In this document: positions 24,656 through 33,886 of the stretch, piece by piece
Layout of the letters: each line of letters begins with the position of its first letter
Numbering within the stretch: the first letter of the stretch is position 1
NCBI RefSeq assembly: GCF_014287795.1
Contig: NZ_JACOON010000006.1
Span: forward strand, 1-64,000
From: Christensenella tenuis
Lineage (GTDB): Bacteria > Bacillota > Clostridia > Christensenellales > Christensenellaceae
Length of the DNA stretch: 64,000 nt
Direction: 5' to 3'
Notes under the pieces: generated by a model
Databases searched by the model: none
The model's input: the letters and a program-made list of their open reading frames with translations, nothing else
Told to the model about the DNA's origin: nothing
Translations under genes and position numbers: made by a program

Positions 24656-25716
24656 AATAGTTCTCCTCCCAGTTTCTCTCCACGCATTATCCGCAATGTT
24701 TTCACCATCGCTAAATATCCTTCTGCGGGAACATAATCCGGAACAGAATTCCCGGAGCCAAAAGCAATTCCTCCCTGTTTTCCCGCATTTTCCACAAATA
24801 CGTTTTCCACATATTTCTTTATTTCCGCAAGGGAATCCCTGCACAGAACATCCGTATCGATCCCGCCAAAATTTCCAATCCGGTTCCCATATTTTTCAAC
24901 CCAGAGATCGAAAGGAGCAATCGCGTCTTCATTGGAATGCTTGGCATCAATTTTCACTTCAACAATCAAGTCGTCCATCACATCAAAAATACAGCCGCAG
25001 CTATGCAGGAGGAATGGTTTTCCAAAGCAGTGAATTTGTTCAACCAATCGTTTATATTGCGGTATCAACAGCGTTTTTATGTCGGCTACGGAAAGCAACG
25101 TCTGGGAACGGAAGCCAAGGTCGTCGCCGAACCGGCATACGCAATATATATCCGAAAATTCTTCTAAAAACCGTTTCCATATCTCTAACATCAGATTTGC
25201 AACAGTTTCGAAGATCGCGGCATAGAAATTCGGATCATCGGCCGCCATATAACACAGCCCTTCGTATCCGCACAAATCCTGAACGATTTCGAACAAACCG
25301 TTTCCTGGTCCGCCAATCGCCTTCATCCCTTCGGGCATAACTTCGCCAAGCATGCGAAAATCATCCGCAAACAATTCATAATACCGGTCCGCCAAGGCGT
25401 CCCATGGGTAATTTCTGAAATCTTCATATGTTTTTAGAACGGGGTTGGCATGGCGGTATAAAGCTCCCCCACCCGGCAGCATTTTGGTAATGCATTGCTC
25501 GAACGATACCGTATCATAGCCCATCCTGAAAAAAAACTGTGTATAGTATTTAAAATACTCCCGTTTATCCCCGCTCTTCATAAATGCTATGAAATCTGCC
25601 TTCATTACTTTTTGCATGACTTCTTCCGCAATAATATGGTCATACAGGGGAATCCGTTTCGGCTTTTTATTTGTAGCCGCATCCACAATATTATTATAAT
25701 CTGGTTGAAAGGCCAT
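24652..25716 (-). CDS. URO-D-superfamily protein, copy 4 (HSCG type)
   Basis: A 354-residue member of the uroporphyrinogen decarboxylase superfamily, which also includes corrinoid methyltransferases such as MtaA. 'KRIPLYDHIIAEEVM' is the N-terminal motif region. 'KPFLLHSCGCIFDVMDDLI' holds the metal-site motif H-x-C-G, intact as in zinc-dependent MtaA-type methyltransferases, followed by 'IDAKHSNEDA'. Start at 25716 shares one base with the previous stop (TAATG), with GGGAGGG upstream. Of the four copies, only this keeps H-x-C, so it is the best candidate for a thiol methyltransfer step. Substrate unknown. Confidence 0.8.
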   Translation of the reverse strand: MAFQPDYNNIVDAATNKKPKRIPLYDHIIAEEVMQKVMKADFIAFMKSGDKREYFKYYTQFFFRMGYDTVSFEQCITKMLPGGGALYRHANPVLKTYEDFRNYPWDALADRYYELFADDFRMLGEVMPEGMKAIGGPGNGLFEIVQDLCGYEGLCYMAADDPNFYAAIFETVANLMLEIWKRFLEEFSDIYCVCRFGDDLGFRSQTLLSVADIKTLLIPQYKRLVEQIHCFGKPFLLHSCGCIFDVMDDLIVEVKIDAKHSNEDAIAPFDLWVEKYGNRIGNFGGIDTDVLCRDSLAEIKKYVENVFVENAGKQGGIAFGSGNSVPDYVPAEGYLAMVKTLRIMRGEKLGGELL

Positions 25717-26741
25717 TATTTCCCTCCCCAATCATTCCAGGCTTCGAGAACCGCCGTAATGTTTTCGAGCGGAACGTCCCCGCCTACTTCTGATTGGCCG
25801 ATCAGTCCGCCGCCGTTGACATATAAATATTTTTTCATCATGTCCGCAGATTTCTTTACATCTTCCGGAGTCCCCGCTGGCAGGGTGTTCTGCCTGCTGA
25901 TCTCCCCCCAGAATGTTATTTTGCCTGCATACGCGTCCGCAACTTTTTCAACTCCCATGCACCATATCTGGGAATTGACTGCATCAACTCCCAGATCGAT
26001 CAGCTCGGGATACAAATCAAAGATATATCCGTCGCTATGGAAGAATATTTTTTTCCCCGCTTTTTTGATTTTCTCCATTAGCTCGCGGTACAGCGGTTTG
26101 AATATTTCTTTCCACCGTCCGGGAGAAATCAATAGGCTGATCTGCGTGCCCCAATCGTCCCCAAAAGCCACTCCGTCAATATCCATTTCCAACCATGAGT
26201 CCAGATAGGCATGCATGTAACCCATCATGATCTCAATCATTTGGAACATAGGAGTCTCTCCAAGGGCAATATCGCAAAACAATTCTTCCGTGCCGCGCAA
26301 GAACTGCAGTCTTTCAAAGACACTGATCCAGCCGCCGATAATAAATTTCCCTTTTTCCCGTGCACAGGAGATTTGATTTTTTAAATTCGGTTTATTCTGT
26401 TCCCATTCCGCCAGGAATTTTTCTGTCGGAGCACAATAGCCGCTCAATTTTCCATAGTCGTCAATCACCGGGTTTTTGACTTCTCCAATCACGCCAGGAT
26501 TAATATTGGTCCACACGCTTCCCCACGGATCCATGAATGTCCCCCGCTGATAATATGCCGGTGTGAACCCCATGTCAAAAGGTCCCACAAGGGATATAAT
26601 ATCTCGTTCATGGGCCAGCAAAATGTCCTCAAGCTCTTTTCCATATTTATTTTTGGTTGCGGGCAAGGTCCATAAATCAATCGGGATCCTGTCCGGGTTC
26701 CTAAATTCAAGCGCACGAAATACGCGTTCTCTGCTATCCAT
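25716..26741 (-). CDS. URO-D-superfamily protein, copy 3 (HSDG type)
   Basis: A 341-residue protein opening 'MDSRERVFRALEFRNPDRIP', the classical N-terminus of this superfamily. The metal-site position reads 'KKIFFHSDGYIFDLYPELI', with Ser-Asp in place of x-Cys; 'LGVDAVNSQIWCMGVE' follows. GGAGG precedes the start. True uroporphyrinogen decarboxylases act in heme synthesis; no heme genes are here, and the sugar-operon setting argues against that role. Probably a catabolic methyl- or C1-group enzyme of unknown substrate. Confidence 0.8.
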   Translation of the reverse strand: MDSRERVFRALEFRNPDRIPIDLWTLPATKNKYGKELEDILLAHERDIISLVGPFDMGFTPAYYQRGTFMDPWGSVWTNINPGVIGEVKNPVIDDYGKLSGYCAPTEKFLAEWEQNKPNLKNQISCAREKGKFIIGGWISVFERLQFLRGTEELFCDIALGETPMFQMIEIMMGYMHAYLDSWLEMDIDGVAFGDDWGTQISLLISPGRWKEIFKPLYRELMEKIKKAGKKIFFHSDGYIFDLYPELIDLGVDAVNSQIWCMGVEKVADAYAGKITFWGEISRQNTLPAGTPEDVKKSADMMKKYLYVNGGGLIGQSEVGGDVPLENITAVLEAWNDWGGK

Positions 26742-26778
26742 ACTTACCTCCGTTAAGTAATTTTCATTTTGAAGCTAT

Positions 26779-27933
26779 TCAATCATATTTCCCATATTGT
26801 GTTACAAGTTCCCTGACACGTTTGATTCGTTCAAAGGAAGCTCCCGGAACTACCTGGTCTGCAACCCCAAGGACAAAACGGTTGTTATTTTTCATCAGCT
26901 CAATCGCGCGGATTACGAACGCGTCAAATTCCTCGTCTGATACTTCACCGCTGAAAAATCCGCCCGGAATTCCACCCCAAAGTATCGTTTCGCTTTTCAC
27001 ATACTTTCGCAAATCTTCAAGGGCAATATCACCAACCGGCTGCGGCGTTACGGCCTCGATAACATCAAATCCCGCCTTCGATAGTTCTGTAATTAACGGG
27101 GTGAGCGTTCCGTCGAGGTGTACAAAGGAAATTTTTCCGCTTTGCCGTATTTTATCTGTCCAGGTCTTATGGATATCTTTCATATAACTATCGTAGAATA
27201 ACCCGGCGACCACTTCACTGGATAAATTATCAGGAACCATTATGCATTCTGCCGGGCTTTTGATCGCCAGGTCCAATGCCTCATTATGTTTGTGCAGCAT
27301 TGCGGAGAGCGTTTCTTCCAGTTCTTCCTGCGCATCCATAAACATATATGTTATGTTTTCGATTCCGGATTTTAATGCGACCAATTCCATAAAGGGACTT
27401 TTCGGTGCATAAACCAATACAATACCATCCTCGCCTATGCTGCCGTACCGTTGCTCGGCGAGAGCGTATTCCGGACTGTAGTACATATGCGCATAAAGAT
27501 AACGCAGGGCTCTTAGATCCTTCCAGTTCTTAACCAGATGTTCGCGCGGCCCCCAACTATGCGTGCTGTAAACATACTCCCACACTTCGTGGAGCTCTCC
27601 ATGCGGCGTATGGACGGTAGTCGTCCTTAAATTCCCCTTCTCTTCCGTTTCTATTTCAAGATCATATTCAATGATAAACGGGAAGTAGCCCTGCAGGTAA
27701 AATCCCACGCCAAGATCCCGGTGCAAGCGATGCAGGCCCGCCCCAACAAACGGGCTGGCCATTCCCTGCGTCTCTGCGCGGCCAACGTCCCCATATTCTG
27801 ATTTGCGGTATTTTTCCGGCATTTTTCCTTCGTCCAAAAGGTAATCGATCCAGTATGCAAGATCTCCGAACCATGGAACATACTCTGGATTTTCTCCCGC
27901 AAAAAGTTTTAATATATCCTTTCTTATGTTCAT
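26779..27933 (-). CDS. URO-D-superfamily protein, copy 2 (HLDG type)
   Basis: A 384-residue protein starting 'MNIRKDILKLFAGENPEYVP'. It is the longest of the four and has an insertion after the N-terminal motif. The metal-site position reads 'KISFVHLDGTLTPLITEL', then 'AGFDVIEAVTPQPVGDI'. AGAGGGGA precedes the start. A 37-bp gap separates it from the next gene. It is clearly the same fold but divergent from its three neighbours, so the four are not recent duplicates. Confidence 0.78.
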   Translation of the reverse strand: MNIRKDILKLFAGENPEYVPWFGDLAYWIDYLLDEGKMPEKYRKSEYGDVGRAETQGMASPFVGAGLHRLHRDLGVGFYLQGYFPFIIEYDLEIETEEKGNLRTTTVHTPHGELHEVWEYVYSTHSWGPREHLVKNWKDLRALRYLYAHMYYSPEYALAEQRYGSIGEDGIVLVYAPKSPFMELVALKSGIENITYMFMDAQEELEETLSAMLHKHNEALDLAIKSPAECIMVPDNLSSEVVAGLFYDSYMKDIHKTWTDKIRQSGKISFVHLDGTLTPLITELSKAGFDVIEAVTPQPVGDIALEDLRKYVKSETILWGGIPGGFFSGEVSDEEFDAFVIRAIELMKNNNRFVLGVADQVVPGASFERIKRVRELVTQYGKYD

Positions 27934-27967
27934 ATTTCCCCTCTTTTTCGCTGTTTTTCCGTACCTG

Positions 27968-29032
27968 TTAAAGTTGAATGGGATATTTCCTGTATTTCAT
28001 GACAGCTTCGTGCATATGAAAAACATTTTCCACCGGGATGCCTTGGCTTAAGGAATGGTCAGAAGCAATAATATATCCTCCGTCCTGCGCCGCATCGGCA
28101 AGGCATTCTTTTACTTCGGCTTCGATTTCTTCTTTCGTACCGTAAGGTAACGTAGAAGAAGAATTGACATTTCCAATCGGGCATATGAGCTTTCCGTATT
28201 TTTGCTTGATTTGTTTCAGGTTCATGTCGGCTTTCCGCTCTATGGGATGCAGGCCGCTTATTCCCAGGCGCGCCACATCATCCAAAATTTTATTGAGGTT
28301 GCCATCACAATGCAGTATGACCTTCGCCCCTACCGAACGGAATGTTTCCACCATTCTTCTAATTGGCGGCAGCGCATATTCCCTCATGATTTCCGGGGAA
28401 GCAAACAAGCTGTTTGCATATCCCAGGTCGTCGCTGATAATGATCGCATCCGCACCGGCCGCAAGCAGATGCAAGCCTGCTTTTGTGGAAAATTTTTCGC
28501 CTTCTTGTATTAAATCCGTTACCAATTCAGGATCCGTATAAAACCCAAGGCTCATTTCCTCCAGCCCCATCAGCATCGTAGCAGCCGTAAAAGGCCCTAA
28601 CACCCCTGCCAGAATCGCAAGCCTGCCCTTATTGTATTTCAATGCATCCAGCAAGGGCTGCACCCTTTCCTTATCGTCCGGGTTTGGGGCCGTCCAATTT
28701 TTATAATCTTCCCGGTTAGCAATTGGATAGGCACTCGGAGCGTCAATCGGCCAGGAGGCCTCGCTCTGAACATAGGTTGTTCCCCATTCATCCTTATAGG
28801 AATTTTTCCCTACAGCCTGGGGAGTATAACCCGCATACCCTCCAATGGGTATCCAGATGCCATCCAAACCCAATCTTAGCGCGCATTCTACCGCGTCCAC
28901 AGCTTCATATGTTTTTACCTTTTTCCCCAGCACTGCTTCAAACAGCGGAGGAGAAAACAGAAAATCAAACAGCGGTACCTTATCGGGCTGTTGTAGATTT
29001 AATGCTGTTAAGAATCTTTCTCTTGAATTCAT
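27968..29032 (-). CDS. URO-D-superfamily protein, copy 1 (HCDG type)
   Basis: A 354-residue protein, 'MNSRERFLTALNLQQPDKVP' at the start. The metal-site position reads 'AKVILHCDGNLNKILDDV', followed by 'LGISGLHPIERKADMNL' and 'GNVNSSSTLPYGTKEEIE', the typical C-terminal region with 'I.GNV' strand. It follows the importer ATPase by 13 bp and heads the enzymatic part of the operon. Members of this subgroup are common in anaerobes beside corrinoid proteins, but no corrinoid-binding protein is encoded in this operon. Confidence 0.8.
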   Translation of the reverse strand: MNSRERFLTALNLQQPDKVPLFDFLFSPPLFEAVLGKKVKTYEAVDAVECALRLGLDGIWIPIGGYAGYTPQAVGKNSYKDEWGTTYVQSEASWPIDAPSAYPIANREDYKNWTAPNPDDKERVQPLLDALKYNKGRLAILAGVLGPFTAATMLMGLEEMSLGFYTDPELVTDLIQEGEKFSTKAGLHLLAAGADAIIISDDLGYANSLFASPEIMREYALPPIRRMVETFRSVGAKVILHCDGNLNKILDDVARLGISGLHPIERKADMNLKQIKQKYGKLICPIGNVNSSSTLPYGTKEEIEAEVKECLADAAQDGGYIIASDHSLSQGIPVENVFHMHEAVMKYRKYPIQL

Positions 29033-29045
29033 ATTATCCTCCTGA

Positions 29046-30527
29046 TTATTTCACTGAATATTTCATGATGCTTGTCTGGTCAGCCTCTTCGTTATTTAAT
29101 ACCGCAGAAATTCTTCCCTCCCGCATTACTATGATGCGGTCACACATATTGGTCAATTCTTCTATTTCCGAAGACATTACCAGAAGCGCGACACCGTTTT
29201 GCGCCAGTTGGCTCAGAATCGTATATATCTCAAATTTTGCTCCGACATCGATTCCCCGGGTAGGCTCATCTATAATCAATAATTTGAGCCCACTTTTTAA
29301 AAGCCATCTTGCAATGATTGCTTTTTGCTGGTTCCCTCCTGAAAGATTACGTATTTTTTGTTTTAGAGATGGCGTTTTTATCTTTAATTGTGCGACCTGC
29401 TCCTGCGAAGACACCATTTCAGCCTTTTTATTGATTACCGGCCCTTTTGTAAATTGGTTGATCGAAGAAACCGACATGTTTTCACCTACGGTTAAATTCA
29501 GGAACAATCCATCCGCTTTTCTGTCTTCCGGTACGTAACCGATCCCTTGCTGCATACAACATATTGGAGTTACCTTATCCAAGGTTTTCCCATCCAAGGC
29601 AACCGTCCCACAGCGAACCTCATCTAGACCAAATAACGCCCGTGCAATTTCTGATTTTCCCGCCCCCATCAGGCCGGAAAACCCAACGATTTCTCCAGCT
29701 TTTACTTCAAACGAAACTTTTTTTATCTTATCGGTCGTCAATTCCTTCACTTGCAATATTGTTTTTCCGCAAGTTGAACAATTTCGCTTATAGTCTATAT
29801 TGGCTTCCCGCCCTACCATCATCTTAATCAATTCTTCCTTATTGGTCTGTCCTGTCTGGGCTGTTCCAATATACTGCCCGTCCCGCAGAACGGTAATCCG
29901 ATCGCACACTTCAAATATCTCTTCTAATTTATGCGATATATATATAATAGATATCTGCTGCCGTTTTAATTCCCGGATAATATCAAATAATGTATCAATT
30001 TCTTCCGGGCTCAACGAAGATGTGGGTTCATCCATAATAATAACGCGCGCATTCAAGGAAAGTGACTTTCCAATTTCCAGCATTTGCTTTTTTGCGATGC
30101 TTAAAAAACGCGCCTTCGTTTGCGGATCCACCTGGAGGCCTATCCTGTCTAAAATTTTTTTTGCGTCACGAACAAGGGATTTGCGGTCTACAAGCCCCCT
30201 TTTATTAGGAAGGCGCCCAAAAAATATATTCTCTGCTACGCTTAGGTTGTCTGCAATATTCAATTCCTGATGAATTGTACTGATTCCTAAATCAAGTGCG
30301 TCCTTTGCTGAATTTATTTCTGCCGGTTTATCATCTACATAAATTTGCCCACTATCTTGATGATAGACGCCGCACAGTATTTTTATCAACGTAGATTTTC
30401 CCGCGCCATTTTCCCCCAAAAGCGCATGAACCTCTCCTTTTTCCAGTTCAAACTTCACATGGTCCAGGGCTTTTACGCCAGGAAAATCTTTTGTAATATT
30501 CTCCGCTCTCAGCAATATTTTTCCCAT
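29046..30527 (-). CDS. Sugar ABC transporter, duplicated ATP-binding protein (RbsA/MglA family)
   Basis: A 493-residue protein with two ABC domains: Walker A GENGAGKST (residues 38-46), signature LSIAKKQ, 'VIIMDEPTSSL'; then the degenerate second P-loop 'GLMGAGKSEIARALFG', signature LSGGNQQK and 'LLIIDEPTRGID'. It powers uptake with the permease upstream (10-bp gap). It is a paralogue of the ATPase at 1436-2974 but clearly a different system. Confidence 0.9.
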   Translation of the reverse strand: MGKILLRAENITKDFPGVKALDHVKFELEKGEVHALLGENGAGKSTLIKILCGVYHQDSGQIYVDDKPAEINSAKDALDLGISTIHQELNIADNLSVAENIFFGRLPNKRGLVDRKSLVRDAKKILDRIGLQVDPQTKARFLSIAKKQMLEIGKSLSLNARVIIMDEPTSSLSPEEIDTLFDIIRELKRQQISIIYISHKLEEIFEVCDRITVLRDGQYIGTAQTGQTNKEELIKMMVGREANIDYKRNCSTCGKTILQVKELTTDKIKKVSFEVKAGEIVGFSGLMGAGKSEIARALFGLDEVRCGTVALDGKTLDKVTPICCMQQGIGYVPEDRKADGLFLNLTVGENMSVSSINQFTKGPVINKKAEMVSSQEQVAQLKIKTPSLKQKIRNLSGGNQQKAIIARWLLKSGLKLLIIDEPTRGIDVGAKFEIYTILSQLAQNGVALLVMSSEIEELTNMCDRIIVMREGRISAVLNNEEADQTSIMKYSVK

Positions 30528-30537
30528 ATCTTCCTCC

Positions 30538-31536
30538 TTATTGAGAAACGGCTCCTTGTTCTACCAATCTGCGGCTAATTTTTTCCCGTTTTTGCGTACG
30601 TCTCGTATCGATGATGACCGCAAGTATAATAACGGCCCCTCTGACCACATCTTGCCAAAAAGAGGATACGTCATTAAGCACCAAACCATTATCTAGCACA
30701 CCTAGAATGAGTACGCCTACCAACGTTCCAATCAGAGTTCCCTGGCCTCCGCTTAAACTGGTTCCTCCCAATATAACCGCAGCAATTACTGTAAATTCAA
30801 ATCCCTGAGCTAAATTCGGCTGTCCTGAATTAACCCGGGCTGTGAGAATAATCCCGCTTATTACCGCAAATACGCTGCATAATACAAACGTAATTGTCTT
30901 AATTTTATTCACATTAATACCGGACGCAAGCGCCGCATTCTTATTATCGCCGCTTGCATAAATGTACCGGCCAAAGGTGGTATATTTCAGCAAGAAATAG
31001 CAAAGGACAAATAATACCGCTGCAATAATGACTGGAATTGGTATTGGGCCTACATATCCATTCCCTATAACAGTAAATCCATCTACCGTATTTTGTATTG
31101 CGATTGCGTTCGTATAAATATAAGCAAAGCCGCGTACACTGGTCATCACGCCCAACGTAACTATGAGCGAGGCAATATTGAACTTCGTTACCACGAAAGC
31201 GTTAAACAGCCCGACGCCTACGCCAATTCCGATCGCCACCAGCACAGCGGGCAATATCGCCTGCGTCATATTCATAACGTCAACCATGATTACCGCGGAA
31301 AATGCTGCCAGCGACCCAATTGACAGATCGACTTCTCCTACGAGCAGCAATAAAGTCATACCTGTTGCCGCAATCAACGTTGTGGACGATTGCCGGAGTA
31401 CATTCATCAAATTTTTTCCGGTGAAAAAATATTCCGACATCAGCGACATAATGATTATGATAACGACCAATGCCACAATCAGCATCAATTCATCTATTTC
31501 CGAAATTTTTTTCCATCCTCTTTTTATCCGGTTCAC
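30538..31536 (-). CDS. Sugar ABC transporter permease (RbsC family)
   Basis: A 332-residue membrane protein with the family signature 'GMTLLLLVGEVDLSIGSLAA' and 'GGTSLSGGQGTLIGTLVG'. About ten hydrophobic helices. It is the channel component between the lipoprotein gene upstream (110-bp gap containing TTCCGGAATC-type inverted sequence near 31612-31640) and the ATPase downstream. Confidence 0.9.
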   Translation of the reverse strand: MNRIKRGWKKISEIDELMLIVALVVIIIIMSLMSEYFFTGKNLMNVLRQSSTTLIAATGMTLLLLVGEVDLSIGSLAAFSAVIMVDVMNMTQAILPAVLVAIGIGVGVGLFNAFVVTKFNIASLIVTLGVMTSVRGFAYIYTNAIAIQNTVDGFTVIGNGYVGPIPIPVIIAAVLFVLCYFLLKYTTFGRYIYASGDNKNAALASGINVNKIKTITFVLCSVFAVISGIILTARVNSGQPNLAQGFEFTVIAAVILGGTSLSGGQGTLIGTLVGVLILGVLDNGLVLNDVSSFWQDVVRGAVIILAVIIDTRRTQKREKISRRLVEQGAVSQ

Positions 31537-31646
31537 AGAAATTCCCCCCTGTTTCTACAAATATACCGATTCCCCACTCGCATTTAAATTGCGCATCCAT
31601 TTATAAATTGTCCGGAATCATTTTCTGATTCCGGACATCTTTTCCT

Positions 31647-32723
31647 CTATTTTTGAATTTCTACCGTATCACGCGGCGTATAGCCGAGTTCTTCGACGGA
31701 TTCCCATTTAATTTCCCAGCTATCTCCATCCTGTTCATAATATTCCGTTACATTTTCTCCATTCATTACAACCAGCGGCGTCGTAATTGCAACCGGTACT
31801 TCCTCTCCATTCGCCGCTTTCGCCGCCATTTCAACGCACAGCCGCCCGATCATTTCCGGGAACATTCCAAGGCCGCCCTTATAGGAGGAATCTGGATTGA
31901 CAAGTTCATTTTTTGCAGCAATGCCTTCTACGCCAAAGCCAAACCCTGTTACCTGGCTCATGTCCATTCCCGCTGCTTCGCAGGCAAGCAATCCGCCCAG
32001 AGTGGAGTCGTCATTGATTCCCATCACCATATTAATATCCGGATTGGCAGTAAGGGCATCTGTGGCAACCGCGACAGCCGTATCTTTTGTGCCGCCTCCA
32101 TCAACTTCCACCACGATTTCTGCTTCGGGACATACTTCCTGAAGCCCGGTTTTAAACCCTTCTACACGCTGTACGCATACTTCCAATGCAGGTGCGCCGA
32201 CAACCAAAACCTTGGGAACAATGTTATTTTCATTTGCATATTCTCCAGCGGCTTGCCCGTCAATATACCCGCCATAGAAATCGTCAATCCCTACATAGCA
32301 GGTTTGCTTTTCCAACGGAACCGCCTCTGTAATTACGGGCACTCCTGCCGCTTCGGCCTGTTCGATAAGCGGCATCACGCCTTTTGCATCAACCGGCGTT
32401 ACAATCAACGCGTCTACATCCTTGGCCAACATATTTTCTCCTAACGATATTTGCTTGGAAATATCGCCGTTGGCATCCGCGATTTCGAGGCTCCACCCGT
32501 TTTCCTCCGCCGTCTGCTTCATTCCTTTAATAATGTTCTGGTAAAATTCATGGGATGCAAAATTTTCAATATATCCAATGCGCAGCGCTTCTCCATTTCC
32601 CGAGGATACTTCCGTGCCTGCACTTCCTGTGGATGTTTCCGTTGCTGGTGTAGCCGCTTGACTGCAAGCGATAAGCGAGATACCAAAAATCACTACCAAA
32701 AATATACCTACTAATTTCTTCAT
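31647..32723 (-). CDS. Sugar ABC transporter substrate-binding lipoprotein (RbsB type)
   Basis: A 358-residue lipoprotein with lipobox LIAC (Cys20), a Thr/Ser-rich linker, and a Peripla_BP_4 core ('LRIGYIENFASHEFYQNIIK', 'DVDALIVTPVDAKGV', 'GVPVITEAVPL'). First gene of the minus-strand operon with the four URO-D proteins, divergent from the AraC gene. Its ligand defines the operon's substrate and is not known; a methylated or otherwise modified sugar would fit the enzymes that follow. Confidence 0.88.
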   Translation of the reverse strand: MKKLVGIFLVVIFGISLIACSQAATPATETSTGSAGTEVSSGNGEALRIGYIENFASHEFYQNIIKGMKQTAEENGWSLEIADANGDISKQISLGENMLAKDVDALIVTPVDAKGVMPLIEQAEAAGVPVITEAVPLEKQTCYVGIDDFYGGYIDGQAAGEYANENNIVPKVLVVGAPALEVCVQRVEGFKTGLQEVCPEAEIVVEVDGGGTKDTAVAVATDALTANPDINMVMGINDDSTLGGLLACEAAGMDMSQVTGFGFGVEGIAAKNELVNPDSSYKGGLGMFPEMIGRLCVEMAAKAANGEEVPVAITTPLVVMNGENVTEYYEQDGDSWEIKWESVEELGYTPRDTVEIQK

Positions 32724-32781
32724 TGTTTTCCCCTCTTATTTAATTATTTTTTTGAGAACATTGAAATGATCTTATGGTTGT

Positions 32782-32832
32782 ATTATAGTTATAAATATAT
32801 AGTATTGCATTCAATTTCATATACCGTACAAA
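32782..32832. promoter_or_regulatory. Divergent promoter region, sugar operon and araC-type gene
   Basis: On the minus strand TATAAT (32787-32782) has ATGCAA 17 bp upstream, a poor -35 as expected for an AraC-activated promoter. On the plus strand the same six bases read TTGCAT (32805-32810), 16 bp before TACAAA (32827-32832). So the -35 elements of the two divergent promoters may coincide. The region is strongly AT-rich. Confidence 0.4.
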
Positions 32833-32854
32833 ATTATACATATGGAGCTTTGAT

Positions 32855-33748
32855 GTGGATTCTATCAGATGGTTGGACTCCTATTTTGATGATGGGGAGC
32901 GAATTGTATTAACACAGAACGAGCTAAAGGTTCCCGGGCTTAGAACGATGGGGAAAAACACCAGTATCAAGGCCACTTCTGGCTTGTCGCTTCATTACCA
33001 TGAAAACAGTTTCGAGTTTGCGTTGGTGACAAAGGGCAACGTTACTTTTTCGGTGGACGGAAAGAACTATAAACTGTCAGGGGGAGACGTATTTATGTGC
33101 TATCCGGATGAGCCGCACGATACCGCCTCCGCCCCCATGACAATCCATGAAATGATTTGGTTCCAATTGGACGTCAGCCAATTAAAAGATTTTCTTTTCC
33201 TCAACAAGCAATGTACAAAAGGCATAATGAGCGGTATTTCGAATATTAAGAGCAGGGTAATTAAAACAGAACAGAGGGACATCAATTTGCTTCGCAGCAG
33301 CTTCTCCCTTTTTTACAAATTCCAAAAAAGCCAAAATACGGTTTATCTTTACGAGGCCACATCGTCTCTTGTTGTTTTCATATTTCGCCTGATCGAGCGG
33401 TCTTGCTTGATACAATTCAAGCTCACGCCGGATATCGGAAGAACTGTAGAATATATTTTAAACAACATATATGAGGTTTTGGATCTGGATGATTTGGCGG
33501 CAATTGCCGGTCTTTCCCTTTCCCATTTCAAGCAAAAATTTAAATACCAGATGGGGGATACTCCGCGTGAATTTGTGAATCGAAAAAAAATTGACGAGGC
33601 CAAAGAATTATTGCTCCACGGAAAATCTGTGACCGAAGCCGCTATGTCCCTTAATTTCTCCAGCAGCAACTATTTTTCCGCCGTCTTCAAAAGATTTACA
33701 AGTTATACGCCAACCGAATTTGTCAAAATTTCCGCCGAAGTTCGTTAG
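32855..33748 (+). CDS. AraC-family transcriptional regulator
   Basis: A 297-residue regulator with an N-terminal cupin-like sensor ('LSLHYHENSFEFALVTKGNV' and 'GGDVFMCYPDEPHDTASA') and a C-terminal AraC DNA-binding domain ('DLDDLAAIAGLSLSHFKQKF', 'KSVTEAAMSLNFSSSNYFSA'). Start is a GTG at 32855 with GGAG seven bases upstream; no in-frame ATG is nearby. Divergent from the lipoprotein gene of the URO-D sugar operon, which it probably activates when the sugar is bound. Confidence 0.88.
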   Translation: MDSIRWLDSYFDDGERIVLTQNELKVPGLRTMGKNTSIKATSGLSLHYHENSFEFALVTKGNVTFSVDGKNYKLSGGDVFMCYPDEPHDTASAPMTIHEMIWFQLDVSQLKDFLFLNKQCTKGIMSGISNIKSRVIKTEQRDINLLRSSFSLFYKFQKSQNTVYLYEATSSLVVFIFRLIERSCLIQFKLTPDIGRTVEYILNNIYEVLDLDDLAAIAGLSLSHFKQKFKYQMGDTPREFVNRKKIDEAKELLLHGKSVTEAAMSLNFSSSNYFSAVFKRFTSYTPTEFVKISAEVR

Positions 33749-33831
33749 CATATCTTTCGCTTGATCTTGCTTTTAACACCAAAGCAACAAAGCAAGCAAC
33801 AAAGCGCCCGCTGTCTTCTTTTTTCGCAAAC

Positions 33832-33865
33832 AAACGCAGCCTCCCTGACCCGGAAGGCTGCGTTT
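33832..33865. terminator. Bidirectional terminator between araC-type gene and htpG
   Basis: A 10-bp stem AAACGCAGCC / GGCTGCGTTT with a 14-base loop lies between the convergent genes. Flanking T-rich tracts are present on both strands. Confidence 0.75.
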
Positions 33866-33886
33866 CATGCATAGCTTTATGGCGTT

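Noticed and set aside
24652..29032. Heme biosynthesis assignment (hemE) for the URO-D genes
   Set aside because: Four divergent copies in a sugar operon, no other heme genes, and altered metal-site motifs make true uroporphyrinogen decarboxylase unlikely.
33744..33755. GTTAGCATAT half-match to the iron box
   Set aside because: Only one arm is present and it covers the stop codon of the AraC gene rather than a promoter.
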